Shown here piece after piece: positions 43,066 through 56,115 of a stretch of 64,000 nucleotides of DNA. Where the stretch lies: assembly GCA_030765055.1 (NCBI GenBank), contig CM060953.1, forward strand, positions 22,152,187 through 22,216,186, in the 5' to 3' direction. The DNA is from Mantis religiosa (taxonomy: Eukaryota > Arthropoda > Insecta > Mantodea > Mantidae). A program made the translations under genes and the position numbers. How positions within the stretch are numbered: the first letter of the stretch is position 1; the number at the start of each line of letters is the position of its first letter. The notes under the pieces were generated by a model. That model did not search any database. It had not been told where the DNA came from and worked only from the letters and a program-made list of their open reading frames with translations.

Positions 43066-44861
43066 TAATTATTATTTTAATATATTATAATTATAATAAT
43101 AAACAAAGCTTACTATGCTCTATTCCCATTACTATCGCTAGTTTATAATAAGAAAAAAAAAATGTGTTGGCAACGCTCTGCTGTTTTCGCGGATATTGGA
43201 GCTGCAATGTTTTGTAGCATCTGTTTTTGATAGGACGATATACTGTTTTTGCCTTGTGTATTACTTGCTTTGCTGTGTCATTCTACCCCAAGTATGTGAA
43301 TTTTCACATATACCAAAAGTGTGGGTGTGGTTTTGTACAGAATTCAAGTTCCTTTGATTTCTGTAGAATTTCTTTGTTTATAATTGGCATTATCTATGTT
43401 TACATATGATCCGGAAAGCTTAAATTAATCTTTGGGCGAGATGCTTGGATATGAACTTTTAAAAAGTTTTTCTTTAAATTCCAATGATATTTTGAAGAAT
43501 TAGGTTCTCTTAACCTTACTCATCAGTGATAAAGAATCTCTTTGCTTTTAACAGCAATTAAAAATATGTTCTGAGAATCCATAAATTCAATTTCTTCTAT
43601 TTTGTTTAATGCAGAAATCAGTATGTAATAATGGATCCACTACACTAAATGATGTACCTGAATAGCCATCTTAGAAGAGATCTGGTAGGATCTTGTCAAG
43701 TTTTAAGTGCAATTGCGCATTGCAAGAAATTAATATGTCATTGTGTCATCATCATTATATGCCACTTTTACTTTCATTTCCAGTATTCCACTTATTCTTA
43801 AAACACGTACAATGTCAGCTGCAGCTAGGACCTAAAGACAGAGTGTGGCATGAATTCAAATTAGTAAAGCTTAATAATAAACAGTTGGTTATTAATCATC
43901 TTCCTTGTTAATATATATAACAGCGTCAAGACATAATACTTAGGTCTTCAATATAGAGTAACCCTGTTTTAAGGATGACTCGAGTATACTTGACATTAAA
44001 GGCACATAATGCTGAGCACCTCATATATTGCAACACAATTGGGGCAAATGGTTTTAGAAAAATGATATAACATGTTAGTGACATTTGCACTGCATTCATG
44101 TATTATTCTGTGGTCCATCTGTTCTCAATATGTACTTGCCACTGTTTGAATAATATTAGTACACAATTTCTGTAATACTAACAATTTTAAGGATGATATA
44201 CCTTCACTGGTGTGACCCACTGACGTTTTACATGTCATTGTACTGACAATGTTAAGCATTGTCAGTGTTTTAAGTTTGGATGAAACACTCTATCTTCAGC
44301 ATAGAAAAAAAAGTGCTCAACCCAATATATGAGCTGTACATTACATCCAGTGATGTAAAGCCACATAATAATTTTGAAACACAGGTATAGCCACACATAT
44401 ATAATGCAGTTATTGTTGCATTCCAGTGAACAGAAAAGGAATTATGGACTGTCAAAAGAATCAGTGCTTAGATGTGTAAGTATTTTAAATTGACATATTA
44501 AATTATTTTCTATTAACAACTGAAACACACAGTTCCAGCACTTTCACTGCATAATTAAGACCACAAACAGCAGTAATAGTTCTGAGTGTAAACTTTCATT
44601 GATTTACTTATGTGACATACATTCAGTTGTATGTAATAGCCTGAGAGGTTTACACTATGCAGAGAGCACCAATTGCCATCTTAGAAAGTACGTAGCTTCT
44701 TTCTTAAAGTAAGCCTCTTACCCAAACAATTGCTGTGCACATTAAGCAAATTGTACTTCACAGTCAGATAATTACATGAAATTTTGCCCATTTGGAAGAT
44801 ACATTGTGCATTAAATTTTATTTTTAAAACCGTATATTGTCTTTTTTCAGCATTTATTACT
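43066..44861. other. no gene or repeat recognised
   Basis: AT-rich. A GC-richer start (TTGGCAACGCTCTGCTG near 43170) could be a promoter, but no supported ORF follows. Confidence 0.4.
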
Positions 44862-45025
44862 TTTTTTTTCCCTCCAACATTTAGTCATATCGGACGATGA
44901 ATGAAATGGGTGAAATGATGCTCAATGCGTCCGGAGTCCCTGGAGCTTTGAGTTACCCATCATTCGTCTTTCAGGATAAGGGAAAACCCCGGAAAAAACG
45001 TTATCCAGATAACTCACCCTGACCA
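44862..45025 (-). repeat. tRNA-derived SINE (family 1), 5'-truncated
   Basis: Body and A tail are present but the tRNA head is missing beyond CTCACCCTGACCA. Flanked by the perfect 10-bp repeat ATTTATTACT (44852-44861 and 45026-45035). This proves true integration of a truncated copy. Confidence 0.9.
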
Positions 45026-45398
45026 ATTTATTACTGTGCTTATATATGTCATTAAAGCGTTTTCAAATTCAAGGCTGTGTTGTGAAGACAAAATTAAGCT
45101 TAGGACAATTTTAAATGAATTATACTGTTTGTATGTACTTAATATTTTTCTTAGATTCATTGAACTGTATGTCTCTTTCAAAGCATAATTTATACTGCAT
45201 TTATGAATGATAATTCAACCAAAGTGACTAGAAGTATATAAAATAGTGTCTTTTATTAAATTATGTCTGCTGTTGCTGACACTGCCTCATGTACTTATTT
45301 GGGTTTACTATATTATAGGACATAGAGTTGTCCTTGGTAATATATCTCCACAAAATAAAAAATAATCTTCTAAAGTCCAATCTAACATTTGAAAGCTC

Positions 45399-45402
<4 letters not shown>

Positions 45403-45440
<38 letters not shown>
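45403..45440. repeat. TA microsatellite (mariner target)
   Basis: About 19 TA units directly left of the mariner; a few more TA units follow the right end at 46777. Confidence 0.95.
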
Positions 45441-45444
<4 letters not shown>

Positions 45445-46776
45445 GGCTATCCAGAAAGTAGATTACGTTTTCGTCTGTTTCCGCTAGGGGCGGGGCTAGC
45501 GCGGCCATCTTGGGGTCAGAGCGTTGCGCAGCTCAGTCGGCATCTAGCCGTGCTAATGAGAGGTTCGTGCTGTGCTCCGTTCAGATACTGTGACGGTTTG
45601 AAATGTCTGCGTTAATTGAAAATCCCGCGAGCTGCGAGGTGCGTGCAGTAATAAGGTTTCTGACTGCAAAAAACTGTAAACCGATAGAAATCTATCAGCA
45701 GCTTTGTGAAGTGTATGGGGACAACATTATCACTGAAGGTGGAGTGCGTCAGTGGGTCATCAGATTTAAAAATGGCCGAACCAATGTTCACGACGAAGAT
45801 CGAAGTGGGAGACCCAGCATAGTGACTGCCGAACTTGTCGAAAAAGTCGATGCTAAAGTCCGTGAAAATCGAAGGTTCACAATAACGGAACTTTCTTTGA
45901 GTTTTCCACAAATTTCGCGAAGTTTGTTGCACGAAATCATCAGCGAAAAGCTTGGTTACCACAAGTTTTGTGCAAGATGGATTCCAAAAATCTTGACAGA
46001 GGACCACAAAAATCAGCGAATGGCTGCAGCGTTGAACTTTTTGGACGTTTACCATAAGGATGGTGACTCTTTACTCGATCGCATCGTTACTGGTGACGAA
46101 ACATGGGGTAAACACGTGAACTGTGAAACGAAATTGCAATCAATGCAGTGGGGGCACACAAGTTCTCCCCAAAAACCCAAGAAATGCATGCAAACAATGT
46201 CGGCAAGGAAGATGATGGCGACTGTTTTTTGGGACAGAAAAGGTGTGATTTTGATGGACTTCCTGGAAAGAGGCACTACAATAAACTCTCAAAGGTATTG
46301 CCAAACTCTCCAAAAACTCAGAAGAGCCATTCAAAACAAGCGCAGAGGAATGTTGAGCTCTAAGATCTTGTTGATTCACGACAACGCCCGGCCCCACACG
46401 GCAAATGTCACTCGTGAAGTTCTTGAATCTTTTAAGTGGGAGTTGTTTCCTCATCCGCCGTACAGTCCCGACCTGGCACCGAGCGACTTCCACCTATTCC
46501 CAGCAATGAAGAAGTGGCTGGCTATGCAGCGTTTTGATGACGACGCACAGCTGCAAGAAGAGGTAACGAAGTGGTTGAAGGCGCAGGCGGCCGAATTTTT
46601 CGACGAAGGAATTTCCAAGCTCGTACATCGCTACGATAAATGCCTTAATTTGAATGGTGAGTATGTCGAAAAGTAGTATTTAGAGTGTGGCTTTCATCTG
46701 TATATAATAAAATTTGTTTCCTATACTTTGTTTACTTTTTATTCCAAAACGTAATCTACTTTCTGGATAGCCCTCG
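45441..46776 (+). mobile_element. complete mariner transposon, 1336 bp
   Basis: A perfect 30-bp terminal inverted repeat (45442-45471 and 46746-46775, beginning GAGGGCTATCCAGAAAGTAG) plus one outer base (T versus C). Flanked by TA on both sides within a TA microsatellite. It encloses one intact transposase gene. Length and structure are standard for mariner. Confidence 0.95.
45603..46676 (+). CDS. mariner transposase, intact, 357 aa
   Basis: Complete ORF centred between perfect TIRs. The N-terminal paired helix-turn-helix covers about residues 10-115 (VRAVIRFLTAKNCKPIEIYQ; GGVRQWVIRFKNGRTNVHDE). The WVPHEL-like linker is present as RWIPKIL (126-131). Catalytic residues are D165 in VTGDETW, D260 in HDNARPHT and D295 in SPDLAPSDFHLF, giving DD34D spacing. 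C-terminus EGISKLVHRYDKCLNLNGEY. Length is slightly above the 345 residues of Mos1. The N-terminus SALIENPASCEVRAVIRFL resembles irritans/SETMAR-type relatives. The enzyme cuts and pastes the element into TA sites in the nucleus. No stops or frameshifts, so it may be recently active. A GC content higher than the flanks also suggests recent arrival. Confidence 0.95.
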   Translation: MSALIENPASCEVRAVIRFLTAKNCKPIEIYQQLCEVYGDNIITEGGVRQWVIRFKNGRTNVHDEDRSGRPSIVTAELVEKVDAKVRENRRFTITELSLSFPQISRSLLHEIISEKLGYHKFCARWIPKILTEDHKNQRMAAALNFLDVYHKDGDSLLDRIVTGDETWGKHVNCETKLQSMQWGHTSSPQKPKKCMQTMSARKMMATVFWDRKGVILMDFLERGTTINSQRYCQTLQKLRRAIQNKRRGMLSSKILLIHDNARPHTANVTREVLESFKWELFPHPPYSPDLAPSDFHLFPAMKKWLAMQRFDDDAQLQEEVTKWLKAQAAEFFDEGISKLVHRYDKCLNLNGEYVEK

Positions 46777-46789
46777 TATATATATAATA

Positions 46790-47290
46790 CAAGAAATAAA
46801 GGAAACTTAACAAAACCAACAGTGAACACTTCTACTTATGGCCTGAACAGCTTAACCTCACACGTTATCAACTTATATAATGCGCCTCCACTGGAATTGA
46901 AAGGCTGCAGGAACATAAAGGGTTTTAAAAGGAAAGTTGCTGAAAATTTACTGAAGGCATATATTGATAGCTGATAAAGTGTTACACATTTATAGCTGGT
47001 TTGAAAGCTGAACTGGTTAAAAATTAATATGGATTAATGTCCCATTGAATATGTGGCTCTTTTTTTCTGTTAAGTTCTTTGTTACTATTATTTCTTGAGT
47101 TATAGTGAATGTATCTTTGTATGTTTCATATATGTTATTCTTGTACGGTAATTCATTCCTACTATGAAAATGTAATATAAGTATTGTTAAGGGCTGTTTG
47201 CCATAATTTTATATATTTTTGTACTGTTCCCTAGCATGAGCTATGGCTCTGGGAACCTTTTCAGATAACAATAAATAAATATTGTCCTGA
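46790..47290 (+). pseudogene. LINE 3'-end fragment
   Basis: Encodes NTSTYGLNSLTSHVINLYNA PPLELKGCRNIKGFKRKVAE NLLKAYID, the C-terminal tail pattern of LINE ORF2 (LYN.LP...FK.K). A 3' UTR follows, ending CAATAAATAAATATTG near 47268-47283. Confidence 0.6.
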
Positions 47291-47883
47291 ATCAATCACA
47301 AATTTCAGGTTTTTCTCTAAATATTCTTCTGTAAACTGGTGCTGAAAATAATGTATGTACTATAGAGCTTTTCAACTTCTTAGTAAATATAAGCTATTAA
47401 CAGAGCTTCTTTGTTTGCTGTTTAAATAGACTGTGCTAGTTTTTTGTACATAGTTGTTTGTATCTTCACTTACAATTTATATATACATTTCTTTAGCAAT
47501 GTTTTTCGGTATTTTTTAACACTTTCCTTCCAGGGAATTTTTCAACATTCTGTGTACAAAGAAATTGTAATACTCATAACCTTGTGATATCGTTTCCTGT
47601 TTTCCTGTTCCTGGAGAATGCATTAATTTAGCGTCAGGTAATCTTATAATTATCACAGTAACAAGCTTTGGAATTCACACTTCACGAAAGGAGGTGCAGG
47701 GGTATTGTATAACCTCGACACCATCTTGAGTAATCTCACTCTATTAAAGTTGCGATTGGTTTTTAAAGACATACTTATTCATCTATTAATGAATATAAAC
47801 GCTATAATGCTTAGTGGTAACAGGAAAAAGGTCAAGTTTGGAAGTGGCTTCTGAGACCTTTCCGAATTTAATTGGTCAGCTTT

Positions 47884-48012
47884 CGAAGTCGCATCTCGCA
47901 CACTGATGAATAATTTACGCACATTTACTCAGCGTATTTAGCGTGTATTATGCTAATATGTGATGAATTGTGCCGTAAATTATTCATCAGTGCGCGAGAT
48001 TTGGCTTCGAAA
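47884..48012. repeat. imperfect palindrome, about 42-bp arms
   Basis: TCGAAGTCGCATCTCGCACA at the left pairs with TGCGCGAGATTTGGCTTCGA at the right. Both flank ACTGATGAATAATTTACG and its complement, with a 45-bp loop. It might be a terminal-repeat foldback of an unknown element. Confidence 0.65.
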
Positions 48013-49149
48013 GATGTTGGGATTCAGTCACTGAACACGGCAGGGAAAGGTGGGGGTTGCGAATGTACAATTGGCCGGTCGAACTAGGTCATTGCGTTAC
48101 CGACGACATATTGGTTAGTTCGCATAGCTGGCGTCGAAAGGTTCAGGAGGAGCGCATTATGCGTCCTCAATCCCCACTACGGAGTTGATAATCTGGTATT
48201 AAATGTAATGTGTAGTGTCTAACGCCCGCTTTTACTACATACGGCACCGAAGGCAATGACACTGATGATCCATGAGATGAAGATGGAGCACCTCCTGCCA
48301 GGGCTGTTATAGGGATATTCGCTCTTCAGCCTAGTTCAATGTGTGTTGAGCTCTTTATTAGGGTACATGTGTTAAGTTAGGTTTGTGTGAAATAGTGTAC
48401 CACTAAGCCAACTGTAATGTCTTATTCACATCGTACATAAAGCTCAAATAAGGATTAAAATAGGCCAACAGTATTGTGGAAACGACTTCATGTGGAGTAA
48501 GTACAATATATTAAATTTTGAACTAAGTAAATGTTAACTTTATTATTTAGAATGCAACACGGCCAAAATAATTGCACTGGCGACAGCGAATATACATCGT
48601 TGATAGTGCCATCTAGCCTGGGGATTTAAAGAAAAAGAGTACACACATCGCTCAAAATGTAATATATGGAACGGGACTTTCCAGAATCTCAATGCGGCAC
48701 CGGAAAAGACTATGATATCTCTCGATTCCCGTATAGTAGCGCACCTAGACCTACGTCGGCACACTAAATCTTGCGTTGCAACTTCCCCAGTCACGGTCAT
48801 CTTCTGTTTCTACACTTCCCAGTTCTCCTCAACCACAATTATCAAATACTATTCAACATCGCCTTAAACAGGCCATGCCTGAAACGCTCCCACCAAGAAG
48901 GTCGGCATCCTCTAAACCTGCCACTCCACTTGTCATCTACTAACGATCATTCGAATCGACAGAGGATTGTGGACATTGCAGCCTTCAGCGAGGTAACTGA
49001 TCGCATTCCTCCGCACTTGCAAATTAAATTTGCAGTTGCTCTGATGGAGGCTCTGCTTATAAGATCTCCACAAACGTCACCAGAATGGTACTTATTCAGT
49101 CTTCACCTTCTGCATTTCCAATGGCTACTAGACACCAACGATACACAAC

Positions 49150-49646
49150 ATTTCCAGGACTCAGGATCTGGTTCTGGAATGCCAATGGTCTCCGCAGACA
49201 ATTGGCGGAAGTTTCCAACCTTTTGTCCATGCAGAAGGTGAATATCTTAATGGTGTAGGAAACCCATTTATCACCTCACATAAAATGTGGTATCCCAGGA
49301 ATGTGTTCTAATCGCACTGATCGAGCCGACGGCAGAGGAGGTACCGCCATATACATTCACCGTGCCATTCAACACCATCAAATATTTATCCCTGCAACCA
49401 GTAATCTGGTGATCACCGGCATCCAAGTCGACACCAGCAATGGTCCCCTGCACTTGTACTCAGTATACGCGCCACCAGCTCGCCCCTACTTCCTTCTGAA
49501 TTGGATTATCTCTTCAGCTCCCCAGTTGCCACGATTGCTGCGGGAGACTTCAATGCCAAGCACTGCAACTGGAACTCCTCCATTACCAACCACCGTGGGC
49601 GCACATTCCACAACTTCGTAGCATCTAGGGCTATCTCCGCTAGGAC
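49150..49646 (+). pseudogene. LINE A apurinic/apyrimidinic-type endonuclease
   Basis: Encodes LRIWFWNANGLRRQLAEVSN (NANGL start), a stop just before ETHLSPHIKCGIP, GGTAIYIHRAIQHHQIF, LHLYSVYAPPA, and after a shift AGDFNAKHCNWNSS with the metal-binding D and N. It would nick target DNA to prime reverse transcription. At least one stop and one frameshift make it dead. Confidence 0.75.
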
Positions 49647-49658
49647 TCCAAACCAACC

Positions 49659-49905
49659 AGGCCGCGCCGTGGCTCAGTGATTAGACCGCTTGGCTCTCAC
49701 CAAGGCGGCGCGGGTTCGATCCCAGGCGACCGCAAAGTGAGATTTATGGTGGACAACACGGCGCTGGGGTGGGTTTTCTCCGAGACCTCCGGTTTCCCCC
49801 GCCATCTCATTCCACCGGTGCTCCATCTTCATCTCATGTATCATCAGTGTCACCGCCTGCAGTGTCGTATGTAGTAAAAGCGGGTGTTAAACACTACACA
49901 CATTT
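49659..49905 (+). repeat. tRNA-derived SINE (family 3), complete
   Basis: Head GGCCGCGCCGTGGCTCAGTG, a variable-loop-like stretch, GGGTTCGATCCCAGG B box, then CTCCGGTTTCCCCCGCCATC. Flanked by the perfect 12-bp repeat TCCAAACCAACC (49647-49658 and 49906-49917). Inserted between endonuclease and RT of LINE A. Confidence 0.93.
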
Positions 49906-51999
49906 TCCAAACCAACCTACAATTCACTATGGAGACAGGAGACCACCTCCTGGCTTGATCTCGCGCTGGTCCGCAATGTCCGGCAGCACCTTACCCTCTT
50001 CACAGTTCCTGCTCTATCTTGAGATGATTATCCCATCCTCCTTCCCTGGTAAGCCCAACTACAAAGCTCCTCGAGGATTCCCACTTCCACGAAAGACCAA
50101 TTGGGAGGATTTTTCGATACGATTGGAACAAATCCAGCCTCCGCAGCAGCCATGTCAAACTCAAGAAGAGATAGACACCATGGTTGATCTTTTCACCTCC
50201 CAACTGACTACTGCTATCATGAACTCTTCCCTAAAATCAAAACCTAGCAGATTGAATATCGATCCTTTACCTCATGATATCCGTGAAGCGATTAAACAAA
50301 AGAACAGGATGCGACGGCGCTTTTTACATAGTCGCTGCCCAGCAGATCGTCGTGAGTTTCGTCGACTTCAGGAGTTGGTCAAACTTCAACTCCAAGAATT
50401 TCGCAACGAGTGCTGGGAAAATAAGATCTCTCTTCGTGTAGAGGACAACTCCTTTTGGAGCACGACCAAATCCTTACTTCAAATCCCTCGCAAAGATCCG
50501 CCGTTGCACCACGGACAGGAAGTCGCTCAGTCTGCAAGGGAAAAAGCTGAACTACATGCAACCTTCTTGGAAATGACCTTTACGGCCGCTGATACCCCGG
50601 ATGTAGATCATATCCACGCAGTCAATCAGGAAGTTCAGGCGTACCTTTCCCAACCCCATGATGATGTAGCACCTCACTCCATCTCCGTAGCTGAAGTGCA
50701 ATGTCACATCACCAGCCTAAGGCCATTCAAGTTGCCCGGCTTTGACAACATGGCGAACGTGGCGTTAAAGGTTCTACCATTCCCTTGGGTGAAATCATTA
50801 ACCTTTCTCTTTAATGCAATCCTCAAACTTTGCTACTACCCAAAGGCCTGGAAGCACGCAAAGGTCATCGCTATCTGCAAACCTGGAAAAGACGAAACGT
50901 CCCCGAATAGCTACAGACCCATCAGTTTGCTTCCAACACTGAGTAAACTGATGGAAAAACTTATTCTAAGTTGACTAAGCACTATCTTGAATCGACACAA
51001 TATTGTCAGCGGAGCAATTCGGCTTTCGCTCTCAACATTCCACTCAACACCAACTACTTCGTCTGATGAAGTTTGCACAGCCTTTAACAGGAAAAAGTTC
51101 GTTTCAGGACTACTAGATATCACCAGAGCATTCGACAGCGTATGGCACGAAGACTTACTCCCCCGTCTCATCACCTACCAAACCCCTTCCTACTTAATAC
51201 ATCTCATTCACTCGTACCTCACTGACAGAACCTTTGCTGTCTCTCATGACGGAATCTTATCCTCATCCCATCCCATTAGAGCTGGCGTTCCCCAAGGTAG
51301 TGTCCTGGCACCCACTTCCTTCTATACATCAACAGCCTACCATTCCTGCCACGCTGCTCGCTGTATCTCTTTGATGAGGATACAGCTGTCACCTCCACAT
51401 CATCAGAGTTCAACCTGTGTACTCGCAGGATTCAACAATATGCTGATGTTCTTACCACCTAGTTCGATCGTTGGCGCCTACGCGTCCACCCACAGAAGAG
51501 CCAGGCCATCACCTTCTCTCGATGACGAATAGCGGATCTTCCACCAATTCGCCTAGCTGGAGAGGACGTCCATTGGAAAACTTACGTTAAGTATCTTGGT
51601 GTTCTACTTGACATCAAATTGACGTGGAGAGACCACATTACACATATGGCTAATAAAGTTAGCAAAAGAATGGGTATGCTCTACCCTCTCTATAACCGAT
51701 GATCGGTGATGTCTCTGCCTACAAAACTGTTCCTGTATAAGCAAGTACTCCGGCCAGCCATCACATACGCCAGTGAAATATGGGGAGTAGCAGCCAAGTC
51801 TCACCTACACCGTCTTGAAATTCTACAATCCCGATTCCTCCGCATTGCCACAGACTCCCCTTGGTATATCCCCAATCTAGTTATCCGACGTGACCTACGT
51901 ATCCCCACAATAACAGACTACATCCATACCCTTTCACGATCCTTCTATCAAAACCTCTCCCACAACTTCAACTCCCTCACCCGCGGTCTACGTGAGTAA
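49906..51999 (+). pseudogene. LINE A reverse transcriptase and C-terminus
   Basis: The first 360 codons are open: PLPRKTNWEDFSIRLEQIQP, IREAIKQKNRMRRRFL, and RT block YRPISLLPTLSKLMEKLIL. A stop at 50974 follows, then QFGFRSQHST in another frame, DITRAFDSVWHEDLLPRL (first catalytic Asp), GVPQGSVLAPT, and LYLFDEDTAV where the usual YADD has become FDED. The tail has VKYLGVLLDIKLTWRDHI, TYASEIWGVAAKSHLHRLEI and IATDSPWYIPNLVIRRDL. Several frameshifts and the altered palm motif make it inactive. Confidence 0.85.
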
Positions 52000-52215
52000 G
52001 ACATCGATCCTGGAGAGCGCTACAAACGCCCGAGACTGCTTCTAGGCACATAAAATAACACATTAGATAGCTTATATACAACTCCAACCTCATCTCCTGC
52101 CGCATATTATCCTTCCTTACAAAAAACTCCACTGCCAGTAGAGGGCCTAACCCTGATTTGTCTTGAGACCGAAGGTCTGACATTCAGATCTTCAATGTCC
52201 AGTCGTGTGTGTGTC

Positions 52216-53112
52216 CCCAATCACGGCTTGACCCGTTAGACGAGATGGACGCACTCTGTTGGCGTAACTGCATAACAAAATGTTGGTATTCATTCAGAAA
52301 GGTTCAGGACCGCTTGCTGGAACGAACCTATTATATAAATACATCTTATTTATTAATGCTATAAATATCCGTGGTGTTTCTAGTAGATAACACTCTATGA
52401 TGTGCTTTTTGGTGTGGATATTCAATTAATTTCTCTCTAGATACGAAAATCTGACATTCAGATCTTCAATGTCCAGTTGCGATGTCTCTCTGTAGATAAC
52501 TGCCATCTACAGAAGCAGAACAGAACTATTTAATTCGTTTGAAATATAGAGGGCAGAACAGTAAATTTATAAATTTTACTCGAAAAAGCTGAAAATAAAT
52601 AGGGAAATATTGATTAAAATATTTAGAGGTAAACATTGTTACATATAGAATTATATGTATAGGAAATATATATCCTTGCTTTTGGATAATTATATCACTT
52701 TTTTGGATAATACAAAAAAGTAGGAGCGAGTTTTGATATGAAGACTGCTAATCCGAACAGCAGCTAAAGCTGAGCTCCACATAATCCTTCCAAGCTGCTT
52801 GGCATCAAAATTCTTCCCCAAATTAAAAATTAAAAATACACCAGGGTGCAAGGCATTGCATCCTGTCCTTCAACCCCTAGGTACAAACTTGATACCTCAT
52901 AGACAACATCAATCTAAAAACCCACACCTCACCCTATAACATCCCGAAATCTATACCGTACCTGCGGTGAAACCCTTAACGGGTGGGCACGCAGCAAAAA
53001 CCTTCTGGCTATATACAGCCAGCCAGCACCAATTGGCATGGCACTAAGTGGATTTGATCCCCGTCCACTTTACTTATGTCACAATTCCATCTATAGTTTG
53101 TATGGTACATAC
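52216..53112. other. unassigned sequence after LINE A
   Basis: Contains a 50-bp duplicate of the LINE A 3' end (about 52440-52490). A GC-richer stretch (52850-53100: CACCCTATAACATCCCG, GAAACCCTTAACGGGTGGGC) looks like another retroelement UTR, but no ORF was recognised. Confidence 0.4.
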
Positions 53113-53460
53113 TGTGACTTTGTGGGTTCGTGAAATTAAAAGTCCAGTTGCACAAACTCAAAATGTTCTATATTTCGACCGATTACAGTTGGTACACTTG
53201 TCGATTACATAGAATTACGTAGCGCAGACAATTACGATTCACCAGTTGTTCGTCTGTCACAAGTCCACTCCACACTCACTATTACGTACAACTCTCTCTA
53301 GAGCTGACTAAAAACTCATCTAGTACAGACGCGAGCATATGTTTTCCGATGCGGGCAAGACTGGCCTACGTGAGGGAGGCGTGTTTCTTATCAGTTATTT
53401 GCGCCAGGACGATTCACTTTCCTTATACCTGACCAGCGATTTCGGCGCACAGGTATTTTA
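53113..53460 (-). repeat. partial LTR related to the solo LTR at 9762
   Basis: Starts TGTGACTTTGTGGGTTCGTG after ATAC, exactly as at 9762, and shares AATTACGATTCACCAGTT and similar blocks for about 200 bp. The other end is not recognisable, so it is truncated or strongly diverged. Confidence 0.6.
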
Positions 53461-53846
53461 AGCCTCAATGGAAAATAAAAGCAATTTTGCCACATGAATC
53501 GTAGGTGGTTTTATATAACTCTACTATCAACGTTGTATTTATCGATCATTTTTAATAACGTTATTTCCTCTCTTGCACACCACACCTCAACCATTTTAAT
53601 CTCCGTTTCTTCTTTTTAAATACATTTCCTATACTCAAAATTTTATCTGTATCTGGAATGAAATACTTCTACCTTTCATAGGATAGCGATACTATAACGT
53701 TAAACTCCGCGGTATTTAAACTTAATATATAAAATTATTGTTTAAAATTTATATCTTGTTCCGAAAATAAATATATTATTTTTGTAACAGTTCTAAAGAA
53801 CAGCTAATATGAATATACTACGAAAATTAATATAGCCACCAAATTG

Positions 53847-53848
<2 letters not shown>

Positions 53849-53923
<75 letters not shown>
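53849..53923. repeat. TA microsatellite
   Basis: About 37 uninterrupted TA units. Confidence 0.98.
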
Positions 53924-53925
<2 letters not shown>

Positions 53926-54199
53926 ACTTTCAACGACCAACGAAATAAATAAAATAACTATTTTGTTTGATAATGACGGTTCACATACAAAATCACATTA
54001 GCGTCAACGGCATGTCAGAGGTTTCACGAAGGAGTTCTTTAAATGTCAGTAAAGCTGATATGGTGCATTTCAATTTTAGCTACACGCAGAAACCATCGAA
54101 CTAGACCGGGCTTGAACTCGCAACCTTTGGATCAGAATGTCAGCATCTAAGTCAATCTGATAAGCTTTTATAATGATGATGGTGATGGTGTTTTCCTTT

Positions 54200-54441
54200 T
54201 TTTTTTTTTTTATAATTTACGTCCTCCAACGTTAAGTCTTACTAGACGATGAATGGAATGGGTGAAATGGTGCTAAAATGAGCTAAGAGTCCATAGAGCT
54301 TAGAGCTACCCGGCATTCGTCTTTTACGTTAAGGGAAAATCCCGGACAAAACTTATCCGGGTAACCCACCCTGATCGATATTCGAACTCGAGACCTCTTG
54401 AACGTAAGGCAGACACGCTACCACCACGCTACCGAGGCGGG
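54200..54441 (-). repeat. tRNA-derived SINE (family 1)
   Basis: Minus copy with T-run from about 54199 and head GAGGCGGGC at 54441. It sits in GATGATGG-rich sequence (GATGATGG on both sides, probable target duplication). More diverged than the other copies. Confidence 0.85.
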
Positions 54442-54981
54442 CGATGATGGAAATTATGATAATTATGATGACAAAGAAAACCTGAAAGGTTAAATAAGAG
54501 TGTAACGCTAATCTAATATGCAGCTATAACAGAATTAAACATTTAAACAATAAATAGTTTACGTATTTGAAGCATATATAGTCGAAGCAGTGTGAAGCAA
54601 TTATCTGCTCTAGAGGCTGTGAACATTACAACATTTCAGGTAACAAATTAACACAAAGATCGCGAAAAATCAACTGTCATGTAGATGCCGTTGCTGAAAT
54701 CGGTCAATTTAATACGTTAGTGTTAGCACTTTCTTCGTTCAAGTATTTTAGGGAAATAATGTAGATTTACTTCAAGAATATTTTAAAAGTTCCGTCTTCC
54801 AGTGAACTTGTCTACATAGGCTGTGGTGTGAATCACAGTGAATCACATTTCTTCAGTGAACTATTTATTTGATATAGATATTGAACACTATTAGTTACAC
54901 CAATAAATGTGCAATATATGTATAGATAAATATGTGTGAAACAGATAATTTATTTTGAATAGTAGAATTTCACAACCAAAC

Positions 54982-55470
<489 letters not shown>

Positions 55471-55479
55471 AGCGTCTAC

Positions 55480-56115
55480 TACTCAGCCAGTAGTAGCGCT
55501 GCCGTAGTTTGTCAATCGTTCGCTTCGCTCCCAGGTGTCCTCCTGAAGTACCGGCGTGTACTTCCTTCAAGACTTCCGGGACCCTACTTCGGGGAAGTAC
55601 CTCCCTCTGCGTCTTCCCATCATTTGATTCCCATACCCGGAACAGCACGCCCTCTCTTGTCTTCAATGCTTCCCATTGGGCCCAGTACGACTTCTAGGTG
55701 GCGCTCCCCGGTGCGATGTCCTCCCAGGTTGGTCTTGTCCCTGCCTCCACTTCTCTCAAGAGTGGCCCCAAGGCTGCGTCCACCAGCTGCTCCCTCCTCA
55801 GGCCTGTGCTATCCCAGCCATCCGCAGGCACTGCCGTGACTACTCGGACTGGTGCGGCACGCTCCTTTTCTTCCAAACTTGTGCACTGGCCGCACTCTTC
55901 TGGACAGGGTCTTCGGGACATAGCGTCTGCGTTACCATGGCTCTTCCCTCTACGATGTCCGAGGTGAAGTCGTACTCCTGCAGCCTCTGGAACCAACGTG
56001 ATGTCTGGCCTTCCAGGTTCTTATAGCTCAATAGCCTGGTTAGGGCGGAATGGTCAGTCCTCAGGTGGAATGGTTGACCGTACAGGTACTTGTGGAAGTG
56101 CTCCAAGGTCTTACT
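55480..56115 (-). pseudogene. Ty3/Gypsy-type pol relic (RNase H to integrase N-terminus)
   Basis: On the minus strand from 56110: FHLRTDHSALTRLLSYKNLE and RWFQRLQEYDF (RNase H), then HRRGKSHGNADAMSRRPC (end of RNase H and linker). After frame shifts comes VLPRSRVPEVLKEVHAGTSG with HLGAKRTIDKLRQRYYW (integrase zinc-finger start). RT core, integrase catalytic core and LTRs are absent. GC-rich compared with the flanks. It is squeezed between the TTA microsatellite and LINE A copy 2. Confidence 0.85.

Larger units (their letters stand above)
48771..52215 (+). mobile_element. jockey-like LINE (family A), copy 1
   Basis: Runs from ORF1-like remains through endonuclease, reverse transcriptase and C-terminus into a 3' UTR (AGATCTTCAATGTCCAG). 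Interrupted by a family-3 SINE at 49659-49905. It is GC-richer than its surroundings. The 5' limit is uncertain. A second copy lies at 56118-58555, and a 50-bp piece of its 3' end recurs at about 52440-52490. Confidence 0.8.

Noticed and set aside
47890..48005. CTGATGA in the palindrome as a ribozyme core
   Set aside because: No GAAA and no stem II follow; the motif is part of the inverted arms only.
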